A DNA stretch of 64,000 nucleotides from Beta vulgaris subsp. vulgaris (lineage: Eukaryota; Streptophyta; Magnoliopsida; Caryophyllales; Amaranthaceae), in the NCBI RefSeq assembly GCF_026745355.1, contig NC_079205.1, positions 7,473,056 to 7,537,055 on the forward strand, read 5' to 3'. Positions 11,975-23,400 of the stretch are shown here, piece by piece. The notes beneath the pieces are model-generated. The model saw only the letters and a program-made list of their open reading frames with translations, had not been told where the DNA came from and did not search any database. Made by a program: the position numbers and the translations under genes. The first letter of the stretch is position 1, and each line of letters begins with the position of its first letter.

Positions 11975-14900
11975 ATTATAGACCGTATAACCACTAACAT
12001 TTGTTTCACTCATGCGTCTAGGCAATCTAGACTTAACACACTGCTTCACTATATTTTGAATCTCATGTACACTTTTATCAACAGTATGAATGATTTGATT
12101 CCAGAAAGCATAATTGTGTAAATAGAAGGACTAGCTTACTAAGGAACCTTTGTTATGTTTTGATGGCAGTTTCTATAATAACAAGTTTGTAAGTATTATG
12201 TGATATAATTGAGTAGTGCCTTGACATATTTTGATATTCTCTTTCTTATTCGTCGAGAATGTCATGGTAAAGTCCAAATCTTATCTTAATGGTACTTCCG
12301 TTGTGATAGTCTATGTGGATTTGGGTTAGTAGGGGTTTGGGTTGTTGAATAGGTGATTTATAGCAAGGAATTTGCACTTAGAGATGGCAATATCCAGTGG
12401 ACCACCCGGTCACCCGGTCCATCCGTCCTAATGGACGGGTGAAAAACCCGGTTTAAACGGATGGTGGACGGGTGACGGATTAACGGATGCGGGTGATGGA
12501 TCGGATTCGGGTGGACAATTTTCATCCATCACCCGACCCGTTAATCCTACCCATCACCCGTTTATTTAAAAAAAAATATTTTTTAGGTCCAATCCTCAAG
12601 GCCAAACTAAATGTCCAAATCTAAAAGCCCAATGCCCAACCTAATTTTCCTAATTTTTATATGCAAATTACTGTGATTTTGAACTTAATTTGAATTGTGG
12701 TTGTGGATCTATGGTTTTATCGGTTGAAACTTTATTTTTCTGAAATTTTATGGTTAGCATTATTTTGAGGTAATTTCACCCGATTATAACCCGATCCATC
12801 CGTTCACCCGAAAGTAAATGGATGGATGGATTCGGGTGGTGATTTTTTCGGGTGATGGATGGATCGGGTGGTGCGGATGGTAGCGGGTGATGGATGCGGG
12901 TGATGCTCCACCCGCCCCGAACCCGATCCATTTACATCTCTATTTGCACCTACTGGGATGAAACTTCAACTTAGGTTGCTTTCCAATGTATGTCATGGTT
13001 TTAGAAAAGTATTCCATGCATAGGAGAAATAGGAGAGGAGACATTAGGTCTCCCTGGCTTATACCTATCTTAGAAACAAAAAATCCTGTAGGAGCCCCAT
13101 TAATCATCAAGGTGGAAGTTGGACTTCTGAGACACACCATTATTAACTCCGCAAATCTGCTACAGAACCTCAAAGCTAACATCATATCTTCTAAGAACTC
13201 CCAGCTAACAGTGTCTTATGCTTTTTGTAAGTCGATTTTCATAAGACAACAATTCTGTTTTTGTCCTCCTTTATAAATCTTAACAATATCTTGACATAAC
13301 AGGATGTTGTGTAAGATACTCCTATAAGCCACAAAAGCACACTGAATGGGAGAGATTAAACCAGGCAGCACCAATTTCAACTTCTCACATAGTAACTTAG
13401 TGATGCATTTGTACAATACTGAATAGTAGGACATAAGCCTAAAGTAAATCACATAAGTTGGACTTTTAACCTTAGGAACCATAGTGAGAGAAGTCATATT
13501 AATAGCCTTATGAAGTTTAACATTTTGGAAAAAAATCCAGAACTGCATCAGTAACATCCTTCCCAACAATGCCCCAACTTTGCTTGTAGAAGAAGTTGTT
13601 GAAACCATCGATGCCTGGTGCTTCATCATTAGGTACAGATAAGATGACCTTTGTGACATCCTCGGTTATAATGTTATAAGTCAATAGAAGTTGTTGATCA
13701 TCAGTGAGGACTGCACCTTCACTAATAATTTGATCCTTCACATCACACCTATTTTCAATCTTGTCCCCAGCAAGCCTTGATAAAAAAACTGATCCTCATG
13801 AAGCCAAGATCCAACACTATCTTGTACTGCATAAATTTTATTCATGTGCCATCTAGCTTTAATTGACTGGTGGAAAACCCTAGTGTTGTCATCACCTTTA
13901 TCAATCCACCCTTCCTTAGCCTTCTGCCTCAAGAAACTCAAATATTTCTCTTTAGCATGCTTATACCTTTCAGTATCATGCTTCTCATCCATCATACACA
14001 TCTCATCATGTGCATGACTATGAGCTTTATCCTGTATCATCCCCATATGATTATAAGCCTATTGAGTTTGAGATTGGATATCATAAAAACATCCTCATTG
14101 TACTTCTTAAGCTTCACCTTCAACGACTTAAGCTTTTGAGTCACACTAAACATTTGAAACCAGCTTATCTTCTGTTGACAAACCCCATTCACCAATTCCA
14201 TAAAGCCCTCACAATAGCCCATATGAAAAATCGAAAAGGCTTTCTTCCACCCACTTCCTTGTGAACACATAAAATTCCAGGATATTGATCATACTCCCCC
14301 TCAGGAAAGTAGGTCACCACAACATTCTCAAAGTTTTCTATTCACTCAACATTGGCCATTATTCTATTAATTTTAGAGAAAAATCTATCTGCACCCCCAT
14401 GCTTATTAGACCAAGTATATAACATCCCTACTTGTTTTATGTTAGTTAACCCACACACTCCACACATCTTCTAAAACTCTGCACCTCATGTAATCTAACT
14501 GAAGACCCAATCCTCTCATCCAAATTCTAAACAACATTAAAGTCCCCCATAACTACCCATGGAGAATTATTTCTAAGCTTATCCAAGTCCTGCCACAAGC
14601 TTTCTCTTTCATTCCTATCATTATACCTATAGACAAAAATATAATAGAATATAGGATTATTTATGACCAATAAGCACCACTTTACAATGAATCAATTGAG
14701 CAGACATGAACTCATTTGAAACTGTAAAAGCAAGGTAGCCAAGCAATCACTATTCTTCCTCTATTAAAAATGCTACTATTAGTGGTAAAACACCATCCAT
14801 GGCACAACGTTTGGTAAAGATTTCCCATTTTAGAAATCTTCCCCTAAGTTTCCAGAATGCCAAATAGGGAATTTGATTTTTAGAAATGAAAATTTTCACT

Positions 14901-14995
14901 TCAACTTGCTTGCTATGCCTATTTAACCCCCTGGTATTCCACACCAATATCTTAACCATTATTTCTAAGGGCCTCAAACCCCTGCGTCTCATCAC
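11975..14995 (-). pseudogene. LINE ORF2 pseudogene (endonuclease / reverse transcriptase)
   Basis: The start reads MVKILVWNTRGLNRHSKQVE, the first endonuclease motif. Further on are SPWVVMGDFNVV and YTWSNKHGGADRFFSKINR, typical of the EEP endonuclease of plant L1. RT follows with DEAPGIDGFNNFFYKQSWG, then VPKVKSP and DLVLPG-like blocks, QCAFVAYRSILHNILLCQD, KIDLQKA, GISQGDLMSPLLFLLCMEYF and FHPSRCK. There the hAT insertion cuts the chain, which resumes as CKFLAINHL. The catalytic YADD segment is absent. A C-terminal tail (FWNQIIHTVDKSVHEIQNIV) is near 12040-12110. No continuous frame remains. Confidence 0.85.
12379..12942. mobile_element. Non-autonomous hAT element (564 bp) inside the LINE
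   Basis: Termini are TAGAGATGGCAAT and its inverted partner ATTTACATCTCTA. The 8 bp before (tttgcact, 12371-12378) and after (tttgcacc, 12943-12950) match at 7 of 8 positions, a hAT-sized target duplication. Both subterminal regions are crowded with ACCCG/CGGGT words, such as would serve as transposase-binding repeats. There is no transposase. Removing it restores the LINE motif ..FHPSRCKFLAINHL. Confidence 0.88.
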
Positions 14996-15011
14996 AAGTA
15001 GCTTCAGTCAT

Positions 15012-16434
15012 CTATTGTTCCACCTCATAATAGCGTTCTTCAATTGTGGCATCAATCAAAGCAGCAAATATATTCTTCACAGGGGTATTTTTAACCATTC
15101 TCTGAGATCCTAGCCCAATATGGCCACCTTTCACCTTCCCCCCCTCCTTTTTATTCACGCGCACCTTCTCCCCCTCCTTTTCATTCTCTAGCATCCGCTG
15201 AACCTTGTTCTCATCAGAAGATTGCAATTGCTCCTCATTATTTCTACCCTTCACTACCCACACTCTCTTCATTTTCCTTGGTTTAACATAGTTTTCCTTA
15301 TTATGCCCAAACCCATTGCAACTAGTGCATTTTACATGTTAATTTCCAACCATAATATACATGATGCTCAATAATCACCCCTCTTTCATTCATGAATTTC
15401 ACACATTTGGAAAATTCTTGATCAATATAAAACTCAAGCAATACCCTAGAAAACTACAAAGTATCTTTGTTCATAGTAGCCTGATCAACCCTAAATTTTT
15501 TTGCCAATAATACCACAATCTCACTCAAACTACTTTCACCCTAATACTTCAAATCAGCCCATGTAACTCAATCCATATGGGGACTTTCTCTACATTCTTT
15601 TTGCTCTAATCAACATCAGGTTTCTAACGGTGTATTTTATTGGTGTCTACTATAGTGAAGAGTTAAAGTATGCAAGAGACGTAGGCTACACTATGATCCC
15701 GCTCTTTGGCTACCTCTTCCAAAAGAAAGAAATCCCGTTCAACGACTATGTTAACACTCTTTATAATAGCATATTAAAGGTTAAGAAGGAATTGATGGTT
15801 TACCATCAAAGAATTGACATTCTTCTGCCAAAATAGCCTTCTGACATCTCTACTATGCAACCTCACCATACAAAAGCCATTTCCAATCGCAGCAATTCGA
15901 TCAATCCCTAACTTCCCCCAAATTCTTCGAAAAAAACCCTCAATAACATTCTGGGGAGGATTGCCCCCAAAATGTACGTAACACACAACAGATTTTTGCC
16001 AAAGATAAATTTCATCTTGAATATTATCCCACTGAATTACAGGTAATTCATTAGGATTATCACATGAATTAATATTTCCAATTGAAGTTTCACTATTATT
16101 ATACACATTTTCTGATTCAGCATTATTACCCTCAATTTCTTTCGCCCATGAGATCCTTTTATTCATCCTAGAATTCAATTGATTTTGTTCAAGATTTGAG
16201 GATTTAACCCCACTATTTAACACATTTAACCATTTATGCAATTAATGGAAATTTTGGTGATAAAATCTCACCTTCTTCCTTGGTCGACTCCGTGCTCTGA
16301 ACCTCCAGCATTTTTGCGCCAAGAACCTCATCCATGGAATGCATCTTTGTCACTTCAGTAGATGATGGATCATAGGCCTTTCCTTTTCCTTTGCTCACAA
16401 CCTTCGAATTTTTCTACCCTCGAGGTCTATTCAT
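15012..16434 (-). pseudogene. LINE ORF1 pseudogene (DUF4283 / zinc-knuckle RNA-binding protein)
   Basis: The ATG at 16434 gives MNRPRG, a stop, then KVVSKGKGKAYDPSSTEVTK and a charged N-terminal tail. A longer clean stretch (16241-15774) contains WQKSVVCYVHFGGNPPQNVI and EGFFRRIWGKLGIDRIAAIG, the DUF4283 signature of plant L1 ORF1. After stops come FMNERGV-like and KPRKMKRVWVVKGRNNEEQ segments that flank a damaged zinc knuckle near 15300-15350. A basic K/E-rich tail ends at 15012, just before ORF2. Confidence 0.82.
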
Positions 16435-16470
16435 GGTGACCAGCAAGATGTTGGAAAACCGACGAGAGAG

Positions 16471-16974
16471 AGTTTTCAAAAGCTAAAAATGATAAATCTT
16501 TCCTCAATAAAGAATTTCAAACACTTAAGATTTGGTTTTGTTTTCAGAAGATAATTTCTTTTGTTTTCTCTTAATTTCATTCAAGTGTTCGTATCTGAAA
16601 AATTTCAACCTGTCAGTGGCACCAACCTCATATTCTCTGGTTATTCTTCTGCATAAATTTGACATGAATCGATATTAAATAGAGGTCATCAATGGCCGAA
16701 TGTAGTTCCTGACCGTCTTCGTACCCTCACCCCTAAACTCAATATTTAGTTCATTCTGCAGCTATGGAATCAAGGCGGAGAAATCTACATTGGATAAGTT
16801 CCTATGTTCTTCCTATGATTTTCCAATATCTAATTTTGTTTATGAATCTTCCTTTAAGAACATATTGGTGACTTCAAAATGTTTTCAATACAAAACCTTA
16901 ACATTGAGGTAGTCAAATATGCGCTCATCCCTCGTAGGCGAAATACAACACGCCTTCAAAATAGATTACTATTA
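16471..16974. other. LINE 5' flank / anonymous spacer
   Basis: The first part may be LINE 5' UTR. No clear LINE start or target duplication could be placed. The rest shows no gene. Confidence 0.4.
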
Positions 16975-17231
16975 TATATTCTCTTAATTACCTCGTAAAT
17001 CAACTTCTCTAACCATTCAAAGTTTTGACATTCTTCTCAATTTTTCTTAATTTATAAGAAAAATATGATCATGTGGGATGTGGTTTGATTTGTCTCAATT
17101 AGTAGTTTCTATATTATCTTTTCTATAATATTTTTTTATTATAAATTAAGGAAAACTGAAAAGATTATCTTTAAGTATGAATAATGTCAAGATTTCAAGT
17201 TTAAAAAAACAAAAAGAAAACAAAGGGAGTA
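16975..17231. mobile_element. Stowaway-like MITE, decayed left end
   Basis: The right end 'aaaacaaagggag' followed by TA, and the inner phrase 'catgtgggatgtggtttgat', match the family at 10833-11091 and 30208-30463. The left terminal repeat is not clearly recognisable, so the left coordinate is approximate. Confidence 0.45.
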
Positions 17232-17494
17232 CTCTTCATATCTCACGATAGTTTAAATAATTTTTTTCTCATTGTATTTTCATTAACATTATATTATATT
17301 AATTATTATACTCTTTCTCATGTCACATCTACCTTCGCATCACAATAAAAAAGGATAACCGAGAAATAGCTTGTCTCCTATAACTTAGGCCTTGATAACA
17401 AGTGTAGAACCTCTATATACAATGATATGTTATAAGTTAATAAATCAGTCATGTAATAAAGTCAAATAATCAACCATCCCATCTTCTCCCTCAT

Positions 17495-17646
17495 TAGGGT
17501 AAGTTTATCCCTCAGACTCAACACTACATTTCAGACTCTGCCACATTAGTTTTCCACTAACTCAGACTCACTTCACACTCTTTATACTTTTATACTTTGT
17601 CCCCAAACTCTAATCAAGACTCACTTACTCAACAAAACAAAATTTG

Positions 17647-17712
<66 letters not shown>

Positions 17713-17909
17713 GGTTTGATATTTTAAAAAAACTCACCCAATCAATATTTGACATTTGGCAAGGGTGAGTCTTAAGTTGAGTCTTGGAAAACAAAACTCA
17801 ACTCAAGACTCTCCCTAGTCTTGCATTACTTTATCCCTAAGACCCATGAAAATCTTGTCTCAAGACTCTCTCAAGACTCCCCCTAAGACTAGGGATATTC
17901 ACACCCTTA
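17495..17909. mobile_element. MITE with TAGGGT-GAATATCCCTAAGACT ends and internal (TA)n
   Basis: The left end 'tagggtaagtttatccctc' and right end 'agggatattcacacccttA' are imperfect inverted repeats. Many internal words (agactca, aagactc) recur in inverted positions, so the element can fold on itself. No convincing target duplication was found, so the superfamily is open. It contains the TA microsatellite at 17648-17709. Confidence 0.6.
17648..17709. repeat. (TA)n microsatellite
   Basis: About 31 uninterrupted TA units near the middle of the MITE at 17495-17909. Confidence 0.97.
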
Positions 17910-17912
17910 CTA

Positions 17913-18160
17913 CTTTCTTCATTTTACAATAAGTAAAATACTTCTCTTATTTGAAATAGTCACAATAAGTGAAATCAAACTCTAAATGGTAAAAAAAAAA
18001 AAAGTTCACTCTTATAACAAATATGCCACCAAAAAGCAAGAGGGGACCACAACTTTTTTTTCCCATCACTCTACTTTATTGTGGTCCCAACTTTCTCTTT
18101 CTAGATTCCTTGGTAACTCCCCACTTTCTCTATGTTTCACTTTTTGTGAAACAGAGGAAG
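17913..18160. mobile_element. Stowaway-like MITE (248 bp)
   Basis: TA, then 'ctttcttcattttacaataag' at the left; 'cactttttgtgaaacagaggaag' then TA at the right. The two ends are inverted counterparts. The length is the same as the clean copy at 27823-28071. It starts only a few bases after the preceding MITE. Confidence 0.7.
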
Positions 18161-18296
18161 TATATCTTAGGAGGATATTCTCTCTCAAATTGTTTTATAC
18201 AATATCACCTATTTCAATATTAGAATTGGACTACTAATTAATAACTGTATCTCTTAAGTAAATTATAGTGGTAAGAATCATATATAAAAACAAGTA

Positions 18297-19179
18297 CTCC
18301 GTCCGTTCTTTTTTGTTGATCCTGTATTTCCCGTCGGTAAATTTCAAAATGTTCTTTCTATTTTGAACCTTTTCCATTTTTATGCATGTGGATTTTTATC
18401 AAAATGTCCGCCTATAATTTTGTTATTCCATTATTGCCTTCGTCTTTTGCAATTGTGAGTCCCTAACATTAATTATATATATTCACCTTCCCAACACTGC
18501 TATTATCTCTCTTCAGTAAATTAACTCCCTCTCTTCAATTCTCGCCAAGTCACCATGAAAGCTCCGCCTTCACCTTTAAAATTCTTCACATGTATCCTTC
18601 CTTTCTCCTCAACTCCATAATATCTTTGAATAATCACAATTTTCTGTAAGCTAAATGTTTATGAAAGTTTATTCCTATAAATAATCTACCAAAGTTACTT
18701 CCTTTGTCCAACAATCTGGCAACCTGCCATAACCGCACATCCACCGCCCACATCACCTTCTCCTAAACAATTCGAATTCATTTTTTCCTGATTTTTTTTT
18801 GGGAAATTGCACCATGTAAAGCGGTGGTCCATGGTGGTCTCAATCTGGAAACTTTGGCCAATTTAGACCACCGTGGGCTTCAACATCGCCATTTTCTATG
18901 AGAGTTTTAATACGGTTGAGTGATGGATTTTAGTATAGGTGATGAGTTTTAGTAAGAGGAAGTTTGGAGGTTTAATCAAAGACAGAGATAGGTTCACCAA
19001 AAAACATAGGGGGGTGTAGTTTGGAGTCCGCACAAATATGCAAGTAGACAAGTGGGTGGGTAAAGGAATGAGATCTCTACTGTTATTCATTTCTCTCTCA
19101 TGGAATCTTAGCCCAATTTAAGTTTGCATTGGTTGCTCCCCTAATTCCAAATAGAAAGAACAAAAGAGAACGAAGGGAG
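18297..19179. mobile_element. Stowaway/Mariner-like element (883 bp)
   Basis: After TA the left end reads CTCCGTCCGTTCTTTTTTGTT. The right end reads AACAAAAGAGAACGAAGGGAG before TA. The terminal inverted repeats of about 20 bp are good. It is longer than the other MITEs here, but its interior has no transposase frame; it may be a deletion derivative or contain a nested insertion. Confidence 0.75.
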
Positions 19180-21854
19180 TACTTTAATAAATATTATTTT
19201 TGTCCTTTTTCTCTTATCAATATATATTAAAATTAATTAGCACTTTATATTTGGGTGTTGAAACCCTAATACCTTATTATACAACCGAGGAAGCCAAGTA
19301 GTATACTAGTATAGCTTAAGATGGATGAAACTAATATGAATGAAAAGACGTGTAGCGTTCAACAAGATTTTCTTAAAATCCATGCCATCCCTTTGTCTCC
19401 CCATTATCACACTTCCGCTTCTCTTTGATTTCTGAATTCAACCCCCTATTCATGGAGATGACCCAAAGCTAGTGGCTCAAAATTAGGCCTAAAATGATGT
19501 GGTCCATTAACAAAATAAAAATACTACTACTATATGGAGATATTTGTGAAAGATCAATATGTAAGTGTAACAAGGTTTTTGTGGTCCATGCTTAGTACAT
19601 CTATTTATGTGCTTGACCCTGAATTTCTGAATTGATTTCTCCCCATAAACAGTGACATTATTGATGGCTTAGGCCTTGGATTTGCTTTGTTGCATGTAGT
19701 TGTCCCTTTTCTCTGGTTTGGTTGTTCCCTCGTGCACCCTCCTGTCATGAAGGATTATGGGTTATTTTCACTTCTTTTTATTATCTAATTATAATATTTG
19801 TAATTATGATAGATAACCCTTTAATTCATGTCTATTGCCCATTTGCTCTTGTAGGATGTTAGTTGTTTTGCGCTTGATGTCAATGAGTACTTCTAGAGTT
19901 ATAAGTTTTCAATTTCATGGTCCACAAATAGTACTTCGGTTGCTTTAAAAAGTCATAGAAAAGCATGCAATAAGTACATTTGAAATAACAATAATAAACA
20001 AAATCAAGTTGACATGAAGATGTAGATAAAATAGAGAATCAATAATGGTGAACTTGGGGATACCTATAATGTTTATGTTATTTAAAGTTGTTCGACGATA
20101 TTAGTTTAGTTTCATGTCAATTCTAATCTATTCGACCTGAGTTTTAATAAGGCCAATGATTATTAAGATTCATCTATATTAGGTACATTTGATTTCAGGT
20201 TTGCTAAGTTTTAATTTTGGATTAAATTAGGTCATGTATTTTTAGTTACTATTAGTATTTTGATTGGGTAATTTGGATAATCACGGACACATCAATTATG
20301 TCAAATTTAATAGAATTGAAAAAGATATTATATGTATAACCTAAATTAAATACATCTATTATGTACTTCCTCAATAAAGTCTCACTTAAAGCATCTTCTA
20401 CAAACTCATTTTCTACAAAGTTTAGTCAAAGCGATCTTTCAGACAATGGTGAACTAATATGGTACCAAAATTTCATCTACAATTTTATGATTGCATAGGC
20501 TAATAATTCATGCTAATGATCATCATCATTAATCATAATGCATGCAAAATACTAGATTGTTTACCGATTTTTAAAAAGGGGACCGACCAAATTAGTAGTA
20601 TCTTTAAACAATCCAATCCATATGATGACTACAGTCCGAACAATGTACCTAGCCTAAGTACTACGTGTTACACAGCTGTTGTAGAGATCTTCTCATGCAT
20701 CCACTATATTATCTCTACGTAATAGCAATAGTAATAGTAATGGATTCTCACACAAAAATTGAACATTCTATGATTCGAAGCCGCCCCACCCCCCTACCCA
20801 AAAAAATGAAAATGATATGCAAACAGCTAATGACAAGTAATTAGATCACTAAAATTAATTACGCAACCATGTGAGACAGCCCTTGTACTTATGCGAGAGA
20901 TTGCGGCACGAGGATGAAGAGCAAGACTTTTTATTTAATTAGCGACCTAATTAAAGCATTTAAACTATAATGATTTGCACCAGTTGTCATTAATTAAAAG
21001 ATTAAGCCCATGGTATTAAGGCTTCCTTCCTGCCAATATCACACTTAGAAGACCTAATAATCTATAATTAGTGGTCCCTAATACTGTGTCGCTATTAAGG
21101 TGTGACAAGAAGGATTTTGACACTGCCTGTGCCAACACTGTGGGAACACACTTTTTCCTAGTTTATATTAGAGGATTGATTATGAACGAATCGTCGTTAA
21201 GGCAGGATCTTGCCTTTAGCACGTAATTTTAGGCCATATAACCTTAATTTAACACAAGTAAGTTGGTAGAATTAGAGGCTTTAATTGGTTTTCTAAGATC
21301 CAAATCAAGAGGTAAGGTAAACTTATAGTACTTCACATGCAACATTCTATTTGAAGGTAATCATGAAACAACTTTAATTTGCTCTCAGGTGACCTAGTTT
21401 GGAAATCATAACCCAAGTTATCTTGTAATAATTTTTTTAGTACAAGATTATGACAAGAATGGTTTTACATTGTCTTAAAAGGGGATAAAAAAAGGTTGTA
21501 CACGAACGGTTTTCAATGTATAGTTGCGAACTTTTTTATATTTAGCCTTTGTTCCCATTGTATCATGATAGTTTGAATATAATATGAGTCTTTACATCAA
21601 TATTGATGTTATCATATTTGCATCAAAAAAAAAAAAATAGTGATGTTATCATATAATTTTAGAAAGATTTTCTTCTAGATGTTAAGTGTAGTTGTGTGTA
21701 TATGTTGGTATGTATATTGAACTAAAAAATAAAAAAGAACAAAAAAGGACTTCTTAATTCCCCTTAATCATCAAGATAAGTACATAACCCTAAAGCTTTG
21801 AGTCATCAAGATAGCCCAGTAATCTTTAAATTATCAAATTAATTACTGATAGAG
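19180..21854. other. Anonymous spacer (2.7 kb)
   Basis: No reading frame resembles a known protein and no tRNA-like fold or terminal repeats were recognised. Composition is AT-rich with a somewhat less AT-rich stretch near 19370-19760. It may hold old unrecognised repeats or flanking sequence of a gene. Confidence 0.4.
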
Positions 21855-22155
21855 TGTTAAATTTTATTTTATATGAAAATGGGATCGGGTAACCCAATAA
21901 GGAGGAGGAGAGTTTAGTCCACTTACAAGCTAAGAGGTTCCATCCCAAAACCAATTGGTGATAGGAGGAGTAACTCCTAATCTTATAAAGTGGTTTATTC
22001 TCTCCTCTTTCTCCAATGTAGGACACTCACAAGTGGGCATTTAATGGGTTTCAACACACCCCTTCACTTGTGAGTGTCTTTAGAATTTAGAGCTACTTAG
22101 TTGCTTGATTAGAGGCCCAGTTTAGAAGAGACCCACAACCCGGACTCTGATACCA
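21855..22155 (-). mobile_element. TRIM-like LTR plus minimal internal region
   Basis: On the minus strand an LTR of about 202 bp starts TGTTGAAACCC (22056) after the purine-rich stretch GTGAAGGGGTG and ends at TTTAACA (21855). Only about 100 bp further (22057-22155) lies a tRNA-iMet primer-binding site, TGGTATCAGAGTCC, read from 22155. The whole internal region is therefore about 100 bp with PBS and polypurine tract and no coding sequence, the design of TRIM elements. Its expected 5' LTR is replaced by the unrelated small LTR array starting at 22156. Confidence 0.7.
21982..22024 (-). promoter_or_regulatory. USE-like and TATA-like boxes in the TRIM LTR
   Basis: The minus strand has GTCCTACATTGG (22024-22013), one base from the plant snRNA upstream element RTCCCACATCG in its core. 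About 24 bases later comes CTTTATAAG. The 24-base gap is closer to the spacing of plant Pol III snRNA promoters than Pol II ones. Activity is inference. Confidence 0.4.
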
Positions 22156-22657
22156 TGTTAAAGGACCAACTCAACCAAAAGCTTAAGCTGATGGTTGAGG
22201 CCCCAGGAATAGATTTATACTCTATCACGCCCCCTCACGCAAGAGCCCTTTGGGCTTGAAGTGTGGATGCAGCACAGGTCTCGCTCATACATGGCTCTAA
22301 ATATTCCACTAAGAAAGAAGGGATGGATGAGATTCGAACCCGTGACCTTTTTGTCACGCTGGCTCTTGATACCATGTCAAAGACCAGCTCAACTCTTAAG
22401 CTCGTGGTTGGAGTCTCATGAATAGTTTAATACTCTATCACGCCCCCTTACGTGAGAGCCCATTGGGCTTGAAGTGTGGATATAACACAAGTCTCCCTCA
22501 TACCTAGCGCTAAATATTCCACTTAGAAAGGAAGATGTGGATGAGATTTGAACATGTGACCTTTATGTCACGTTGGCTCCAATACCATGTAAAAGGACCA
22601 ACTCAACCAAAATCTTAAGTTGACGGTTGAGGCCCTAGGAATAGATTTATACTCGTA
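22156..22657 (-). mobile_element. Tandem array of miniature LTR units (three LTRs, two internals)
   Basis: LTR copies of about 66-72 bp lie at 22156-22227, 22375-22440 and about 22588-22657. On the minus strand each reads TGATAGAGTAT...TTTAACA or a close variant. A tRNA-iMet primer site (TGGTATCAGAGTC, TGGTATCAAGAGCC or TGGTATTGGAGCC) follows directly. A purine tract (GTGAGGGGGCG, GTAAGGGGGCG) precedes the first two LTRs. The two internals are about 147 bp, so one LTR-internal-LTR unit is about 285 bp. That is close to the size I recall for the smallest plant LTR elements (SMART type). There is no coding capacity. Confidence 0.72.
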
Positions 22658-23164
22658 CACCACTTGGTAATTAATCCTCTCACACCACTTGAAAAATAAA
22701 GATGATTTTAGGAGAGATATGAATGAAAAAATTACTTTTAAAAATTGGTTAAGTGATTTGGTTGTCAAACACGTAGGATCAAAAACAATTATAAGGGACA
22801 CTTTCATATATAAATATGGTATGATGGAATAATATATTTAGGCTATGTTTTGGAATTAACATAAGCTGAATAGAGCTGAAACTAATAATGTAGTTGAAAT
22901 GAGTTGCACTAATAAGGTAGCTGAAAATTTCAGCACCTTGAATTGAGATGCTCTATTTGACAGCAACTCAATTTCTGTCAATTTTTGAGCTTCAATGTTA
23001 TTTAAACTCTTACCCCCAAACACGACTATTTATTTTAGGTAAGTTAAACTTTTAGTACCTACTCATTTGAGGTGATTTAAATATGTTGCTGAATAGAGCC
23101 TTAGCCTTTAACTTTTTGGCTGAAATAATAATTCCTTCACACTTTGCTTTCTTATGTTGAGTGT
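22658..23164. other. Anonymous spacer
   Basis: No gene seen. Words like 'gctgaatagagctgaaact' recur in variant form between 22860 and 23110 and may be the flank of the repeat that follows. Confidence 0.4.
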
Positions 23165-23400
23165 TTGTTCTATTCAACTTATTTTGCTTAACTGAACTTA
23201 TCTGAACTAATATGAACTTAATTAAACTTATTATACCTTATTAGTACTTATTAGACCTTATCTGAACTTATCAGAACTTATCTAGCCTTATTTTATGAGA
23301 TTGACATACCTTATTTTTGCTGAATTGAATTTGAACTTATAGAACTTTATTAGCCCTTATTAAATCTTATTAGATTATCTAAACTTATTTTTTCGAATAA
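23165..23400. repeat. Degenerate GAACTTAT / ACCTTATT repeat
   Basis: About 230 bp of variants of 'gaacttatct', 'gaacttatca' and 'gaccttatt' in irregular succession. It is the reverse-complement texture of the block at 130-425. Confidence 0.75.

Larger units (their letters stand above)
11875..16470 (-). mobile_element. Degenerate L1-type LINE, split by a hAT element
   Basis: On the minus strand the order is 5' region, ORF1 (start 16434), ORF2 (start near 14960-14990) and a C-terminal tail near 11975-12135. A 3' UTR follows, ending in an A-rich stretch near 11880. ORF2 has endonuclease and RT parts, but the section from the YADD box to the zinc-binding domain is nearly all lost between about 12140 and 12370. 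Stops and frameshifts are frequent. A hAT element (12379-12942) interrupts the RT. The LINE target duplication was not found. Confidence 0.85.

Noticed and set aside
22320..22385. tRNA gene suggested by GATTCGAACCCGTGACC and GATACCATGT
   Set aside because: No cloverleaf can be drawn; the sequence is the internal region and primer-binding site of a miniature LTR element.
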